A stretch of 64,000 nucleotides of DNA from an uncultured Bacteriovoracaceae bacterium (GTDB lineage: Bacteria > Bdellovibrionota > Bacteriovoracia > Bacteriovoracales > Bacteriovoracaceae): positions 124,001 to 188,000 of the forward strand of contig CALHBF010000013.1 in NCBI GenBank assembly GCA_937931205.1, given 5' to 3'. Each line of letters starts with the position of its first letter. The first letter of the stretch is position 1. The translations under genes were made by a program, and so were the position numbers. Positions 22,733-32,247 of this stretch are shown piece after piece. Below the pieces are notes generated by a model. It searched no databases. It was not told the origin of the DNA and worked only from the letters and a program-made list of their open reading frames with translations.

Positions 22733-23938
22733 TTAGAACCAATATTTAAATGTAAATAGAATGCGTCCAACAAGTTTATCGAGCCAGTGTCTCTTATCGA
22801 GAACATCTTGCGTAATTTTATTTTCTTGAACTAATGAAGATTGAAAATGTTCTTCAACCTTTTTTTTATTTTCATCACTTAGGATAATTAAATCTACTTC
22901 TAAGTCGTGAAGGAAGCTGCGATGGTTTAGGTTTGAAGAACCAATAGTCATCCAGTCATCAATAATATAGTTCTTAGCATGAAGAACTGTATTTGTGTAA
23001 TGATAGATCTTCACATTGTTTTTTAAAAGGTAGCCATAATAAAAATACTGTAAGGTTCTAAAAAAAGGTACATCACTTTTTTGAGAAATGAGAACAGTAA
23101 CATCCACACCGCGTCTTGATGCTTGCGCCAGAGCGCGGATCAATTTTCTTTTAGGAACAAAATACGGGGTGGTGAGCCAGATCTTTGATTCACTAGTACG
23201 CAAACGACGGAGAAGTTCATTAAAGAAGAATTTCCTCATGAGAAGATTCTGATTAAGTTTTAGAGGGAAAGTTTTCCAAGAAAACTGTGAACCGCTTTTG
23301 CGCAGATATTTTTTATAACGGGTATAATCCCGGAGTTTCCAATTTTTCTTAAAATTAAGTGTACCAAATTTAACATTTGGTCCAGTGACTCTTACCCCCA
23401 TATCCTGCCAGGCCTTTTCGGTGTGCTCGGTGGTATGGATAGCAGTGATATTAAAACTTCCTGTATAAAGAATGTCCTCATCGATAATAAAAATTTTTCG
23501 ATGATTTCTTTTATTCATTCTCCATGTTCTTTTATGAGTAACTCGAAACTTTTTTAACCAAGTAAGATTTCCATAAAAAGGATGGTAGAAGGGCAGAGGA
23601 TTATACACCCGCAGCTTGATGCCAACTTGATGAAGACGATCAATAAACTTTTGATCCATTTCATAACTGCCGATCCCATCGACAATGATCTGGATATGGA
23701 CACCACGCTCACGGGCGCGGATCAAGGCTTCTTGAACTCTTTTTCCCAGAGAATCATTAAGGAACATGTAGACTTCAATGGTAATAGAAGACTTGGCAGC
23801 ATCAATATCCTGCAGGAGACTACGGAAGTAGTCATCACCCTCAAAATATACCTGTTCACTTAACCAATAGGATTCCATATCTGGCTTATCGTCCATTTTT
23901 CTAAAGAATAAACTTGAGTGTTTTAGTTTTTTACTCAT
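22733..23938 (-). CDS. clsB: Cardiolipin synthase B-type phospholipase D protein
   Basis: 401 residues with two HKD motifs: HRKIFIIDEDILYTGSFN in the first half and HAKNYIIDDWMTIGSSN in the second, as needed for transphosphatidylation. There are no N-terminal transmembrane helices, which fits ClsB rather than ClsA. It probably makes cardiolipin from phosphatidylglycerol or a related donor at the inner membrane. Operon with the YbhP-like gene. The ribosome binding site at 23938 is weak, and the start could be slightly downstream. Confidence 0.88.
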   Translation of the reverse strand: MSKKLKHSSLFFRKMDDKPDMESYWLSEQVYFEGDDYFRSLLQDIDAAKSSITIEVYMFLNDSLGKRVQEALIRARERGVHIQIIVDGIGSYEMDQKFIDRLHQVGIKLRVYNPLPFYHPFYGNLTWLKKFRVTHKRTWRMNKRNHRKIFIIDEDILYTGSFNITAIHTTEHTEKAWQDMGVRVTGPNVKFGTLNFKKNWKLRDYTRYKKYLRKSGSQFSWKTFPLKLNQNLLMRKFFFNELLRRLRTSESKIWLTTPYFVPKRKLIRALAQASRRGVDVTVLISQKSDVPFFRTLQYFYYGYLLKNNVKIYHYTNTVLHAKNYIIDDWMTIGSSNLNHRSFLHDLEVDLIILSDENKKKVEEHFQSSLVQENKITQDVLDKRHWLDKLVGRILFTFKYWF

Positions 23939-23983
23939 CTCATTTTGAATAATTACGAAAAGATATCTAAAGAGATAAATTTC

Positions 23984-25084
23984 ATGACTATAAACAAAGA
24001 ATCGTTCCTTAATCTGATTAAAGCTGCTGTTGTGTCAAAGGTGAGTGATATTCACCTGAGACAAGATGAAAGGCCATGTTTTCGAGTGCGAGGAGATCTT
24101 GTCCCGGTAAAGATGGATGCGCTTACTGAAGCTGATATTGCTTTTATCTGCTCGTTGATGATTAAGGATGAAGAAGTTTTAGAACGAATCACAAAAATCA
24201 AAGAGCATGATGGCTCCTTCTCAGTTCCTAAGCTGTGTCGTGTGCGCTACAACTTACTCCGCTATCAAGGGAAAATGGGACTTATCCTGCGTCTGATTTC
24301 GGAAAAAGTTCCTACCACTGAAGAATTAAATCTTCCTCCTGTTATTAATAAAATTGCTGGTGCCAATGCAGGACTCGTTCTTGTTACGGGTGCTACGGGA
24401 TCAGGTAAGAGCTCAACTCTTGCAGCAATGATTAATCATATTAACAAAACATCTGCTGTTCATATTCTCACACTCGAAGATCCAGTTGAGTTTGTTCATA
24501 CTCCACTAAAAGCACGAATTACTCAAAGAGAAATTGGTGAAGATACGGCCGACTTTAACTCGGCACTTCGTTCTGCTCTCAGACAAGATCCAGATATTAT
24601 TCTGATCGGAGAGATGAGGGATGCAGAAACTATTTCAATTGCTCTGAAAGCAGCTGAAACAGGACACTTGGTCTTTGGAACAATTCATACTACAGATGCT
24701 CTTAGTACGATTGGAAGGTTAATTGCCATGTTCCCACCGGATGAGCAGGCCGTTGTAAGAACAAGAATTGCAGATAACCTTCATGCAACAGTTTCTCAAC
24801 GTCTCCTGAAAACAATTGATGGAAAAGGGCGCGTCGCTGCTCAAGAAATAATGATCAACAATCCGGGGATTCATGAAGCAATTATGGATCCGATCAGAAC
24901 GGCCGAGATCTACACCTATATCAGAAAAGGGAAGAATGGGTCTGGGGCACAAACTTTTGATCAGCACATTACTCGACTTTTTAAAGAAGAAAAAATCAGT
25001 AAGGAAGAGGCCATTGCCAATGCCACAAAACCTGAGGATTTTGAGCGTAATCTGATGTTTAGTGATACCGATGATGATGACTAG
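23984..25084 (+). CDS. pilT: PilT-type pilus retraction ATPase
   Basis: 366 residues from ATG 23984; a TTG at 23945 is in frame but lies against the clsB start. Order: N-terminal PAS-like region (VSDIHLRQDERP), Walker A GATGSGKSS (about 136-144), Asp box with LEDPVEF, Walker B DPDIILIGEMRD, His box HLVFGTIHTTDA. The C-terminal IAQRL-type region reads TVSQRLLK, close to the AIRNLIRE/QRL features of PilT-like ATPases, so PilT rather than PilB is likely. Type IV pili are needed for prey entry in predatory Bdellovibrio-like bacteria. No other pilus gene is in the window. Confidence 0.9.
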   Translation: MTINKESFLNLIKAAVVSKVSDIHLRQDERPCFRVRGDLVPVKMDALTEADIAFICSLMIKDEEVLERITKIKEHDGSFSVPKLCRVRYNLLRYQGKMGLILRLISEKVPTTEELNLPPVINKIAGANAGLVLVTGATGSGKSSTLAAMINHINKTSAVHILTLEDPVEFVHTPLKARITQREIGEDTADFNSALRSALRQDPDIILIGEMRDAETISIALKAAETGHLVFGTIHTTDALSTIGRLIAMFPPDEQAVVRTRIADNLHATVSQRLLKTIDGKGRVAAQEIMINNPGIHEAIMDPIRTAEIYTYIRKGKNGSGAQTFDQHITRLFKEEKISKEEAIANATKPEDFERNLMFSDTDDDD

Positions 25085-25133
25085 TTGATGGATACCCTGT
25101 GACTTGTTATGATCCCTGAAACGGGAAAAGACT

Positions 25134-27191
25134 ATGAATCTCAATTTTAAGAATTTCTATTTTCGATGGACTAAAAATCTGTTCATCCTCTTTTTTATCT
25201 CTGCCTTGTTTATGACACTGGCACGAGTTGGTTTTACCATTGTCTTTGGTGATCATCAAAGCTTGTTAATGAATATCAAATCGGTTCGTGAAGCCTTTCT
25301 TCTTGGTTTTCGTTATGATCTGATGCCACTGGCCTATATTAACTTACTGCCTTTTCTGTTATTGAATTTAACTTATCTGATTCCGAAGGCCGGCTACCAG
25401 TTCTTAAGAAAGTTCATCATCTTCTTTCTCACAGTTTTTTATTTCGCCCTAGCATGGTTGTATGTTTGCGATTATGGGTTTTATTCTTATTTCCAAGATC
25501 ACCTCAATATTCTTTTCTTCGGACTTTTTGAGGACGATACCGTTGCAGTGATTATTTCTATTTGGAAGAATTATAACGTAGTTCTTTGGGCCATCTTACT
25601 GGTTCTCGTTCATTATTTCAGTTACCGCATCATTAAGTTCATGTTCTCACCCTATGATTTTGATTTAAAGGTGAAGCGCTTTGACTGGAAGATGCCAGTC
25701 TTTTTTCTTAGTGGATTAGTGTTTATTGCTTTTGCAGGGAGAGGGAATTTTACTCGACTGCCACTTTCGATTGAGGATGCTCATATTTCCAATGTGGATT
25801 TTATTAATAAAATTTCCATCAACGGGCCAATCAGCCTTAATAGGGCGATGAAGATCAGAAAAACCTTTGGTAAGGGTGACTATGACTATCTTAAGAACTT
25901 TGGCTTTAAGAACTGGGAAGAAGCATTCCATGCGTCTTTCAATCATAAGTCTAACGGAACTATTTTAAATTCTCTTACGGCCACAACTCCGAAAAACGAG
26001 CGAGCACGTGAGATTAAGCCTCATGTCGTACTGCTGGTGATGGAGAGTTTTGGAAGTTACTGGAATGATCGCAACTCAGAAGATTTTAATCTTTTAGGCG
26101 ATTTAAAAGAGCATTTTGACGATGATATTCTTTTCAAGAATTTCTTACCTGCTGAAAACGGCACAATCGGAAGTATTGTTTCCGTAACAACTTCACAGAT
26201 CATTCGCCCAGGTGCGCGCTTTCTTTCTGAATCAGAGTTCATGAAAACCTATTTGAAGTCTTCGGGACATGTTCCTTACAAAGAGCAAGGGTATGAGACT
26301 CACTTCGTTTACGGCGGAAAGTTAGGCTGGAGAGACTTAGGGAAATTTCTTACTGCCCAGAAGTATGACCATTTATGGGGAGCTGATGAAATTAAAGAGG
26401 CCATTCCTGAATTGAATAATCTTCTTGGAGAAAATCTTGGGAATGAGTGGGGAATCTTTGATGAGTATCTCTATACCTTCTTAGAAGAGAAGCTAAAGAC
26501 AGCGGATCAGCCCCAGTTGTTTGTCGTTTTAACGACTTCCAATCACCCTCCATTTGAAGTGCCAAAAACTTATAAGGCATTACCTTTGAAGATGAATGAA
26601 GAGATGGAGAATAGAATGACTGTCAGCTCAGAACTCGCATTCCTTCGTTTCAGAGGTCTTCAATATAGCAATCATAAGGCCGGAGAGTTTTTAACTAGAA
26701 TTAAAAAATCAGCACTCGGTGGCAGAACAGTAGTAAGCATTACTGGAGATCACTCTTACTGGGTTGCCAAAGGTGTCGGCTCTGATGAAGAGTTCAAGCG
26801 CTATGCAGTTCCTTTCTACATTTACGCACCTGAAGCTCTGAAGCCTAAAAGCTTTGATAAGAATAACTTTGGTTCTCATGAAGATATCTTTCCTTCGCTT
26901 TATCATTTAACTCTTTCAGAGCAGAAATATGTGAAGTTAGGAGAAAATCTTTTTGCAGAAGAAGGTTTTGCTATGAACAGCTCAGGAATTGTGGCCAATA
27001 AAAAGGGTGCATTCCACCATGGAAAATTTTGGAAGTGGAAGAGTCGTAAAAAACAAATCCTTGAAGAAAGTGCAGAAGAAATTCCTGGAATTGTTCCTCA
27101 TCGCCAAGGTCTAATTAGTATTACTGATCTTTATTTGAAGTCAGAAAAGAATGGTAAGCCTCTTGACGAAGTAGCTGATCGGCAAGAGTAA
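25134..27191 (+). CDS. LTA-synthase-like membrane sulfatase-family protein
   Basis: 685 residues. Five N-terminal transmembrane helices (about 10-215) then a periplasmic alkaline-phosphatase/sulfatase domain: VVLLVMESFGSYW (metal Glu), ENGTIGSIVS (nucleophile Thr), VVLTTSNHPPFE and SITGDHSYW (metal Asp-His). This is the LtaS/OpgB architecture, transferring glycerol- or ethanolamine-phosphate from phospholipid to a glycan. In a Gram-negative the acceptor might be periplasmic glucan or lipopolysaccharide. The last 71 bases overlap aroC tail-to-tail. Confidence 0.87.
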   Translation: MNLNFKNFYFRWTKNLFILFFISALFMTLARVGFTIVFGDHQSLLMNIKSVREAFLLGFRYDLMPLAYINLLPFLLLNLTYLIPKAGYQFLRKFIIFFLTVFYFALAWLYVCDYGFYSYFQDHLNILFFGLFEDDTVAVIISIWKNYNVVLWAILLVLVHYFSYRIIKFMFSPYDFDLKVKRFDWKMPVFFLSGLVFIAFAGRGNFTRLPLSIEDAHISNVDFINKISINGPISLNRAMKIRKTFGKGDYDYLKNFGFKNWEEAFHASFNHKSNGTILNSLTATTPKNERAREIKPHVVLLVMESFGSYWNDRNSEDFNLLGDLKEHFDDDILFKNFLPAENGTIGSIVSVTTSQIIRPGARFLSESEFMKTYLKSSGHVPYKEQGYETHFVYGGKLGWRDLGKFLTAQKYDHLWGADEIKEAIPELNNLLGENLGNEWGIFDEYLYTFLEEKLKTADQPQLFVVLTTSNHPPFEVPKTYKALPLKMNEEMENRMTVSSELAFLRFRGLQYSNHKAGEFLTRIKKSALGGRTVVSITGDHSYWVAKGVGSDEEFKRYAVPFYIYAPEALKPKSFDKNNFGSHEDIFPSLYHLTLSEQKYVKLGENLFAEEGFAMNSSGIVANKKGAFHHGKFWKWKSRKKQILEESAEEIPGIVPHRQGLISITDLYLKSEKNGKPLDEVADRQE

Positions 27192-28134
27192 TTGCGGCCA
27201 TTGCTTCAACAACAGGAATGACTCTTGGAAGAATACAAGGGTCATGTCTTCCCTCACGGGCCTTCTCACCAATGGTTGATGGGGCCTTGAATGCGAGATC
27301 AAGAATAATCTCTTCTCCGTTAGAAATTCCGCCTTCCATACCACCAAAGTGGCGAGAGTCACTGCTAACTTCGCTTCCTTTCATGCTGGCCATGGCAAAG
27401 CCAGAACCAAGACTAAAACCGACACAGGCAGGAATTGAGAGCATGGCCTTTGCCAGATCTGCTTTGAGTTTATCAAAAACCGGTTCACCAAGACCTGCTG
27501 GCACTCCTGTGATGGATAAGCGAACAATGCCACCAGCAGACTCACCATTAACTTTGCAGTCTTTTAAAAACGAAACAACTTCAGAGGTGAGATTCTCATC
27601 TGGAATATTGATCTCTCCGCGAGGAGTTCCGTGAGAGATCACTTTATCAATTTTATACGGGCCTACTTGCGAAATGTAGGCATAGAAGCTCATACTTGTG
27701 AGCATTTTTTTTGCAAAATAACCGCCGATGACTCGTGCCAGGGTTTCGCGTCCAGAAGCTCGACCGCCGCCACGGTGATCGCGAATACCAAATTTAATCA
27801 TGGTCGTTTTATCAGCATGTCCAGGGCGGTATGAATCTTTTAACTTATCGTAGTCACCTGATCTTTGATTGGTATTTTCAACGATCACGCAAATAGGTGT
27901 TCCTAGCGTTTTACCTTCAAAGACACCCGAGAGAATTCTAGGGCGATCATCTTCTCGACGATTGGTATGCACTTGGTGCTGCCCAGGAGCGCGACGTAAT
28001 AGCTCAAGGTGAAGTTCTTCAAGATCAACGCTGATGTTAGAAGGCATTCCATCAATAATCACTCCTAGAGCTTCTCCGTGAGATTCTCCAAAAGTTGTTA
28101 TACGATAAAGTGTTCCAAAGCTAGAGCCAGCCAT
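27121..28134 (-). CDS. aroC: Chorismate synthase
   Basis: 337 residues. Converts EPSP to chorismate with reduced FMN. Signatures: TFGESHGEALGVIIDG at the N-terminus, RPGHADKTTMIKFGIRDHRG with GGGRASGRET following, and FGGMEGGISNGEEI. It overlaps lipB by 14 bases and ends within the 3' coding end of the LTA-synthase-like gene. It is slightly shorter than the usual 350-360 residues but complete. Another shikimate-pathway enzyme, the aroK-like kinase, is 29 kb away. Confidence 0.95.
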   Translation of the reverse strand: MAGSSFGTLYRITTFGESHGEALGVIIDGMPSNISVDLEELHLELLRRAPGQHQVHTNRREDDRPRILSGVFEGKTLGTPICVIVENTNQRSGDYDKLKDSYRPGHADKTTMIKFGIRDHRGGGRASGRETLARVIGGYFAKKMLTSMSFYAYISQVGPYKIDKVISHGTPRGEINIPDENLTSEVVSFLKDCKVNGESAGGIVRLSITGVPAGLGEPVFDKLKADLAKAMLSIPACVGFSLGSGFAMASMKGSEVSSDSRHFGGMEGGISNGEEIILDLAFKAPSTIGEKAREGRHDPCILPRVIPVVEAMAAITLADQLLRQEAYHSFLTSNKDQ

Positions 28135-28852
28135 TTTTTACCTTCACTAAAAAATCGTCACAAAATTTATCTAAGGCATTTTCTGGAAGTTGAGTTAACT
28201 CTTCTGCAGAAATATAAATATCACTTGAGAGACCACAAGGATTAAGAAGAGCAAGAGCTGTCTTCATTTGTGGATCACGAAAAAGATTGAGTGCCATCCC
28301 ATGAAAAGTAACAAGCTTTTCAATGGCAATTCCCATTGAGGCCATCTTCTTATCATTCTTCCACCAGAGACCTAATAATTTATTCTCATGTCCTAAATCA
28401 TTTACACCCCAAGATTTTAAGATCTCAATCGAGAAATCAAAAATTTCGTCAGTCATCTTTGAGAGACTTAACGTTTTAGGATTGAGTCTGGTGATTGGAT
28501 AGAAAATAAATTGTCCAGGGTGATGAAAGGTAAGACCACCGCCGCGCTCAATTTGATGAAGTGGGAAGGGAAGCATTGGAAAATTTTCTGGCTTAAAATC
28601 TACCAGTTTAAATTCTTCACCTTTGCGAGGTTTTTGCAGGCCTCGTCCGTTGGTAAGAACATGAGGATGAGAAGTACAAATGAGGATTTTTAATCCCGCA
28701 GTATCGTGAACCAGCTCAACAGCACGACGCTGAAATTTATGGGCAAGGGAGTATTCCCAATTCCATTTTCTAACGACAAGCGTGTGTGGATTAACCCAAG
28801 AGAGGTTTGATTCAGTTAAATCAAAATCACTTAAAGCTAATTCCAAGTTCAT
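28121..28852 (-). CDS. lipB: Octanoyltransferase LipB
   Basis: 243 residues. Transfers octanoyl from acyl carrier protein to lipoyl domains. ERGGGLTFHHPGQFIFYPI is the substrate-binding signature, FHGMALNL matches the second motif, and NPCGLSSD holds the catalytic cysteine. The start is ATG 28852, which sits just past the lipA stop; a longer frame to 28948 would run deep into lipA. Its lipoyl product serves 2-oxoacid dehydrogenases, such as the complex of the E1 enzyme at 42719. Confidence 0.93.
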   Translation of the reverse strand: MNLELALSDFDLTESNLSWVNPHTLVVRKWNWEYSLAHKFQRRAVELVHDTAGLKILICTSHPHVLTNGRGLQKPRKGEEFKLVDFKPENFPMLPFPLHQIERGGGLTFHHPGQFIFYPITRLNPKTLSLSKMTDEIFDFSIEILKSWGVNDLGHENKLLGLWWKNDKKMASMGIAIEKLVTFHGMALNLFRDPQMKTALALLNPCGLSSDIYISAEELTQLPENALDKFCDDFLVKVKNGWL

Positions 28853-28853
28853 G

Positions 28854-29759
28854 TTACTTATTCTCAAGAGACTCGACGTAATCGAGGAAATCTCCGGCCT
28901 TGTAAGAAGAACGAACAAGCGGGCCTGAAGCAACAAACTTAAATCCAAGTTTTAGGCTCATTCGTTTTAACTCTTCAAACTCTTCTGGAGTATAGAATTT
29001 CTCAACGTTCAAGTGACGTTTACTAGGCTGAAGGTATTGTCCAAATGTGATGATATCAACATTATGAGCACGAATATCTTCAAGAGCTTCTTGAATCTCG
29101 GCCCATGTTTCACCGAGACCTACCATGAGTGAAGTCTTCGTTTGAATATGGGGATAGTTCTCTTTATAGAATTTTAAACATCCAAGGGTTTTCTCGTAGC
29201 TGGCACGTGGATCACGAACTGGATGAGTAAGGCGTCTGACTGTTTCAACGTTTTGCGCGATCACGTAAGGATTAGCATCAGCTAATACTCTCATACGCTC
29301 CTCATCTCCAGCAAAATCAGGAATAAGTACTTCAACTTTAGTATCTGGGTGATCAGTGTGAACACGTTTAATCACTGAAGCAAAGTGACCAGCTCCATGA
29401 TCGGGCAGATCATCACGATCCACTGAAGTGATAACAATGTAGCGAAGATTCATCATCGCCACCATTTCAGAGGTATTGGCGATTTCTTCTTTATTGATAA
29501 AACCTTTTGGGTTTCCTGTTTTAACGTTACAGAATTTACAGGCGCGAGTACAAGTGTCTCCAAGAATCATCACTGTGGCAGTGCGTGCACTCCAGCATTC
29601 AGATAAATTAGGGCAGCGTGCTTCTTCACAAACAGTAGCAAGACCCTTAGTGCGCATGTTATCGCGAATTTCCTTATAGTCCTCACCTTGAGGGAGATTG
29701 ACTTTAAGCCATTCAGGTTTTCTCTGGTAATTTTCTTTCTTAAAATATTCGTGTGCCAT
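28854..29759 (-). CDS. lipA: Lipoyl synthase LipA
   Basis: 301 residues from ATG 29759; a TTG ten codons upstream is possible. Radical SAM enzyme inserting two sulfurs into octanoyl-lysine. The auxiliary cluster ligands are in CEEARCPNLSEC (Cx4Cx5C), the radical SAM cluster in CTRACKFC, and the C-terminal RSSY is present in VRSSYKAG. It is followed immediately by lipB and aroC in one operon. Confidence 0.95.
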   Translation of the reverse strand: MAHEYFKKENYQRKPEWLKVNLPQGEDYKEIRDNMRTKGLATVCEEARCPNLSECWSARTATVMILGDTCTRACKFCNVKTGNPKGFINKEEIANTSEMVAMMNLRYIVITSVDRDDLPDHGAGHFASVIKRVHTDHPDTKVEVLIPDFAGDEERMRVLADANPYVIAQNVETVRRLTHPVRDPRASYEKTLGCLKFYKENYPHIQTKTSLMVGLGETWAEIQEALEDIRAHNVDIITFGQYLQPSKRHLNVEKFYTPEEFEELKRMSLKLGFKFVASGPLVRSSYKAGDFLDYVESLENK

Positions 29760-29837
29760 GCCCCAACTCTTACCATAAGAGGGAAACAAAGCATAGACTT
29801 TGTTCCCTTTTACATATGGGGTAAGTTATTAAAATTC

Positions 29838-30803
29838 CTAGTGAGGAAGGAGAAAACAGCTCTCCCAAATGAGCTTCGTTTTAAGCTTCTTAGGGGGAAG
29901 TTGAACTTGGGGAGAGAACTCTAGAAACAGGGTCTTTTCAGCTAAGCGTGCTCTAACATATTGAGAACGACCTCTCATTTGAACTGAGTCGATCTTTAAT
30001 TCAACACCATTTGAATCTTGGGTAAAAGCGTTGGCAGGAATAACCAAGATATGCGGTTGATCACTTTGGGCTTCTCCCAAAGCTCCCCATGGAGTTATCC
30101 ATTTACCATTTTCCGGCAGGATGCTTAAAAAATTCTCATAGCCTAAAAACTTTGCACTAAAAAGAGAACGAGGAGATTTGATGAGCTGTGCAGGGGTTCC
30201 TATTTGCTCCATCTTCCCAAAATTAAGAAGTCCAATACGATCAGCAAAAAGGGTCGCCTCTTCAAGATCATGGGTTACCCATAAGACTGAAATTCCCTGG
30301 CGTCTGATGTATTCAAATAAGGCCTGGAGAATATCTTTTCTGGTATGCGGGTCAAGATGAGTAAAGGGCTCATCTAAAAGTAGCAGTGAAGGAGAATTAA
30401 TCAGTTCACTCGCTAGCATCACTTTTTGGCGCTGGCCTGCTGAGAGTTCATTTAAATTTTGTCGTAGTTGGAAGGTGAATTCAAAAATATCGGCAAAATC
30501 TCGTGTGAGTTGTAGTTTTTGTTCTTCACTGATTTCAAGTTTATTAGATTGAATTAAAAACTTTTGGACGTTCTGATTTTCGATCTCTTTATGTTCAAAA
30601 AGGCTAAGATTCCCTTTGATAGAAACAGTCCCGCTATCAGGAAGAGTTTTTCCAGAAATGATATTAATCAGAGTCGTTTTACCTGAGCCATTTGGGCCCA
30701 TTAGAGAGAAAACTTCGCCTTCTTTGATATCAAAAGAAATATGGTGAAGTCCGGCAATGGCCCTTTGATCAAATAATTTGTTTATTCCGTTAACGTTAAT
30801 CAT
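29838..30803 (-). CDS. ABC transporter ATP-binding protein
   Basis: 321 residues. Walker A GPNGSGKT, Q-loop in NKLEIS region, signature LSAGQRQK (Q-variant of LSGGQ), Walker B LLLLDEP, H-loop WVTHDLEE. After about residue 225 an extra domain of about 95 residues follows (FLGYENFLSILPE ... VELKIDSVQMRGRS), like the TOBE/MOP-type regulatory domain of sulfate, molybdate, iron or polyamine importers. No ABC permease lies beside it. Instead its start overlaps the stop of a YdcZ-like membrane protein by four bases. Confidence 0.87.
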   Translation of the reverse strand: MINVNGINKLFDQRAIAGLHHISFDIKEGEVFSLMGPNGSGKTTLINIISGKTLPDSGTVSIKGNLSLFEHKEIENQNVQKFLIQSNKLEISEEQKLQLTRDFADIFEFTFQLRQNLNELSAGQRQKVMLASELINSPSLLLLDEPFTHLDPHTRKDILQALFEYIRRQGISVLWVTHDLEEATLFADRIGLLNFGKMEQIGTPAQLIKSPRSLFSAKFLGYENFLSILPENGKWITPWGALGEAQSDQPHILVIPANAFTQDSNGVELKIDSVQMRGRSQYVRARLAEKTLFLEFSPQVQLPPKKLKTKLIWESCFLLPH

Positions 30804-31249
30804 GCGGCTTTCTTAACAATTAAAAGTAATCCTGTAAAAAGGAGAATGACTCCAAATAAGCGCTGAAGACTTATCGGCTGAGTAGTAATGCCAAACCATC
30901 CATAGTGGTCAATGGCCAGGGACATTAACAGTTGTCCAGTTACAAAAGCGGCCATCAGTGTGGTTGCTCCCAGTTTCGGAATAAGGATGATACTTGATCC
31001 AACGAAAAGTGCTCCAAAGAGACCGCCGATAAACTGGTAGGGACTGGCAAGAGTCAGGCGTTTCAGATCAATCAGGAAATTCCCCTGAATTAAGCACACG
31101 ATAAAGAGGGCGAGTGAGCCCATAAAAAAAGAAATAAAAGCACCTAAAAAAGGATTTTGAAGAATTCGAGTGAGTTCTGCATTGATTGAAGCCTGAATAG
31201 GCATAAGCATACCAATAAGCACTGAGATTACGAGCAACATATAGATCAT
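30800..31249 (-). CDS. YdcZ/DUF606-type DMT family membrane protein
   Basis: 149 residues from ATG 31249, chosen for GAGG six bases upstream (a longer ATG at 31279 lacks one). Five hydrophobic helices and the family features PIQASINAEL, FLGAFISFFMGSLAL and GQLLMSLAIDHYGWFG match the YdcZ half-size drug/metabolite transporter family, which often acts as a pair or dimer. It is divergent from oxyR (60 bases apart) and coupled to the ABC ATPase gene. Confidence 0.85.
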   Translation of the reverse strand: MIYMLLVISVLIGMLMPIQASINAELTRILQNPFLGAFISFFMGSLALFIVCLIQGNFLIDLKRLTLASPYQFIGGLFGALFVGSSIILIPKLGATTLMAAFVTGQLLMSLAIDHYGWFGITTQPISLQRLFGVILLFTGLLLIVKKAA

Positions 31250-31308
31250 ATTCGACCTCAAGTTTTTTTTATGTTTCAATTGAATAATCTTATCACAAGG
31301 ATTCTCTT

Positions 31309-32247
31309 ATGACGCTTACCCAACTCAATTATATCCTGGCCGTTGAGCGCTGTCGAAACTTTGCTCAAGCAGCTAAAGAATGTTTTGTGACACAACCAAC
31401 ATTAAGTATGCAGATTCAAAAACTGGAAGACTATCTGCAAGTCATTATTTTTGATCGCTCTAAGAATCCGGTAGAGCCAACTCCTATGGGGAAAACAGTT
31501 TTAAGTTATGCCCAAAAAGTAATGAATGCTTCAAATGAACTGGAAGAACTTGCAAAATCTCTGCGTGGCGAGATCTCTGGGGAGTTTGTTTTAGGAATTA
31601 TTCCGACGCTGGCCCCTTATGTCCTTCCACTTTTTGTGAACGAATTCATTCAAAAGTATTCAAAAGTCGAATTGAAAGTTTATGAGTATCAGACTGATGA
31701 AATTATCAGACTACTCAAAGATGGCAAAATCGATGGGGCAATTCTTGCAACTCCACTGGAAGAAAAAGATATTGTGGAAGACCCACTTTTTTATGAACCG
31801 TTTGAAGTTTTCTTTTCACCAATGCACGAACTTTTAAAAAAGAAGACTATTGAACAGAAAGATTTAGATTTGAAGGAAGCATGGCTTTTAAAAGAAGGTC
31901 ATTGCATGAGAACGCAAGCTCTCTCCCTCTGTAAAGTGAGTAAGGAAAAAGAAGATAAGAATCTTTTCTTTGAAGCCGGCAGTATGGAGACATTGATCAA
32001 TATGGTAAAAACATCACAAGGTTTTACTATTCTGCCAAAGCTTGCGATTGACTCTCTATCAGACAAAGATAAAAAACTTCTGAGAGAATTTAAAGGGAAA
32101 GTTCCTGTGCGCGAAGTGAGCTTTGTGACCGGACCTTTTTCGATGAAAAAATCTATCGAGAAAGCGATGATCGAAGTCTTATTGAGTTGCCTCCCTAAGG
32201 AGCTTAAGAAGGCAACGGCCAAATCAGAGATTCTTTCTATTCATTAA
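31309..32247 (+). CDS. oxyR: Hydrogen-peroxide sensor OxyR
   Basis: 312 residues. N-terminal LysR-type winged helix (NFAQAAKECFVTQPTLSMQI). The redox motif LLKEGHCMRTQALSLC places cysteines at residues 199 and 208, the same numbering as the disulfide pair of E. coli OxyR, so peroxide sensing is very likely. The final 50 residues form the regulatory domain end. It is divergent from the YdcZ/ABC operon, which may therefore be an OxyR target. Its 3' end overlaps rarD by 24 bases tail-to-tail. Confidence 0.93.
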   Translation: MTLTQLNYILAVERCRNFAQAAKECFVTQPTLSMQIQKLEDYLQVIIFDRSKNPVEPTPMGKTVLSYAQKVMNASNELEELAKSLRGEISGEFVLGIIPTLAPYVLPLFVNEFIQKYSKVELKVYEYQTDEIIRLLKDGKIDGAILATPLEEKDIVEDPLFYEPFEVFFSPMHELLKKKTIEQKDLDLKEAWLLKEGHCMRTQALSLCKVSKEKEDKNLFFEAGSMETLINMVKTSQGFTILPKLAIDSLSDKDKKLLREFKGKVPVREVSFVTGPFSMKKSIEKAMIEVLLSCLPKELKKATAKSEILSIH

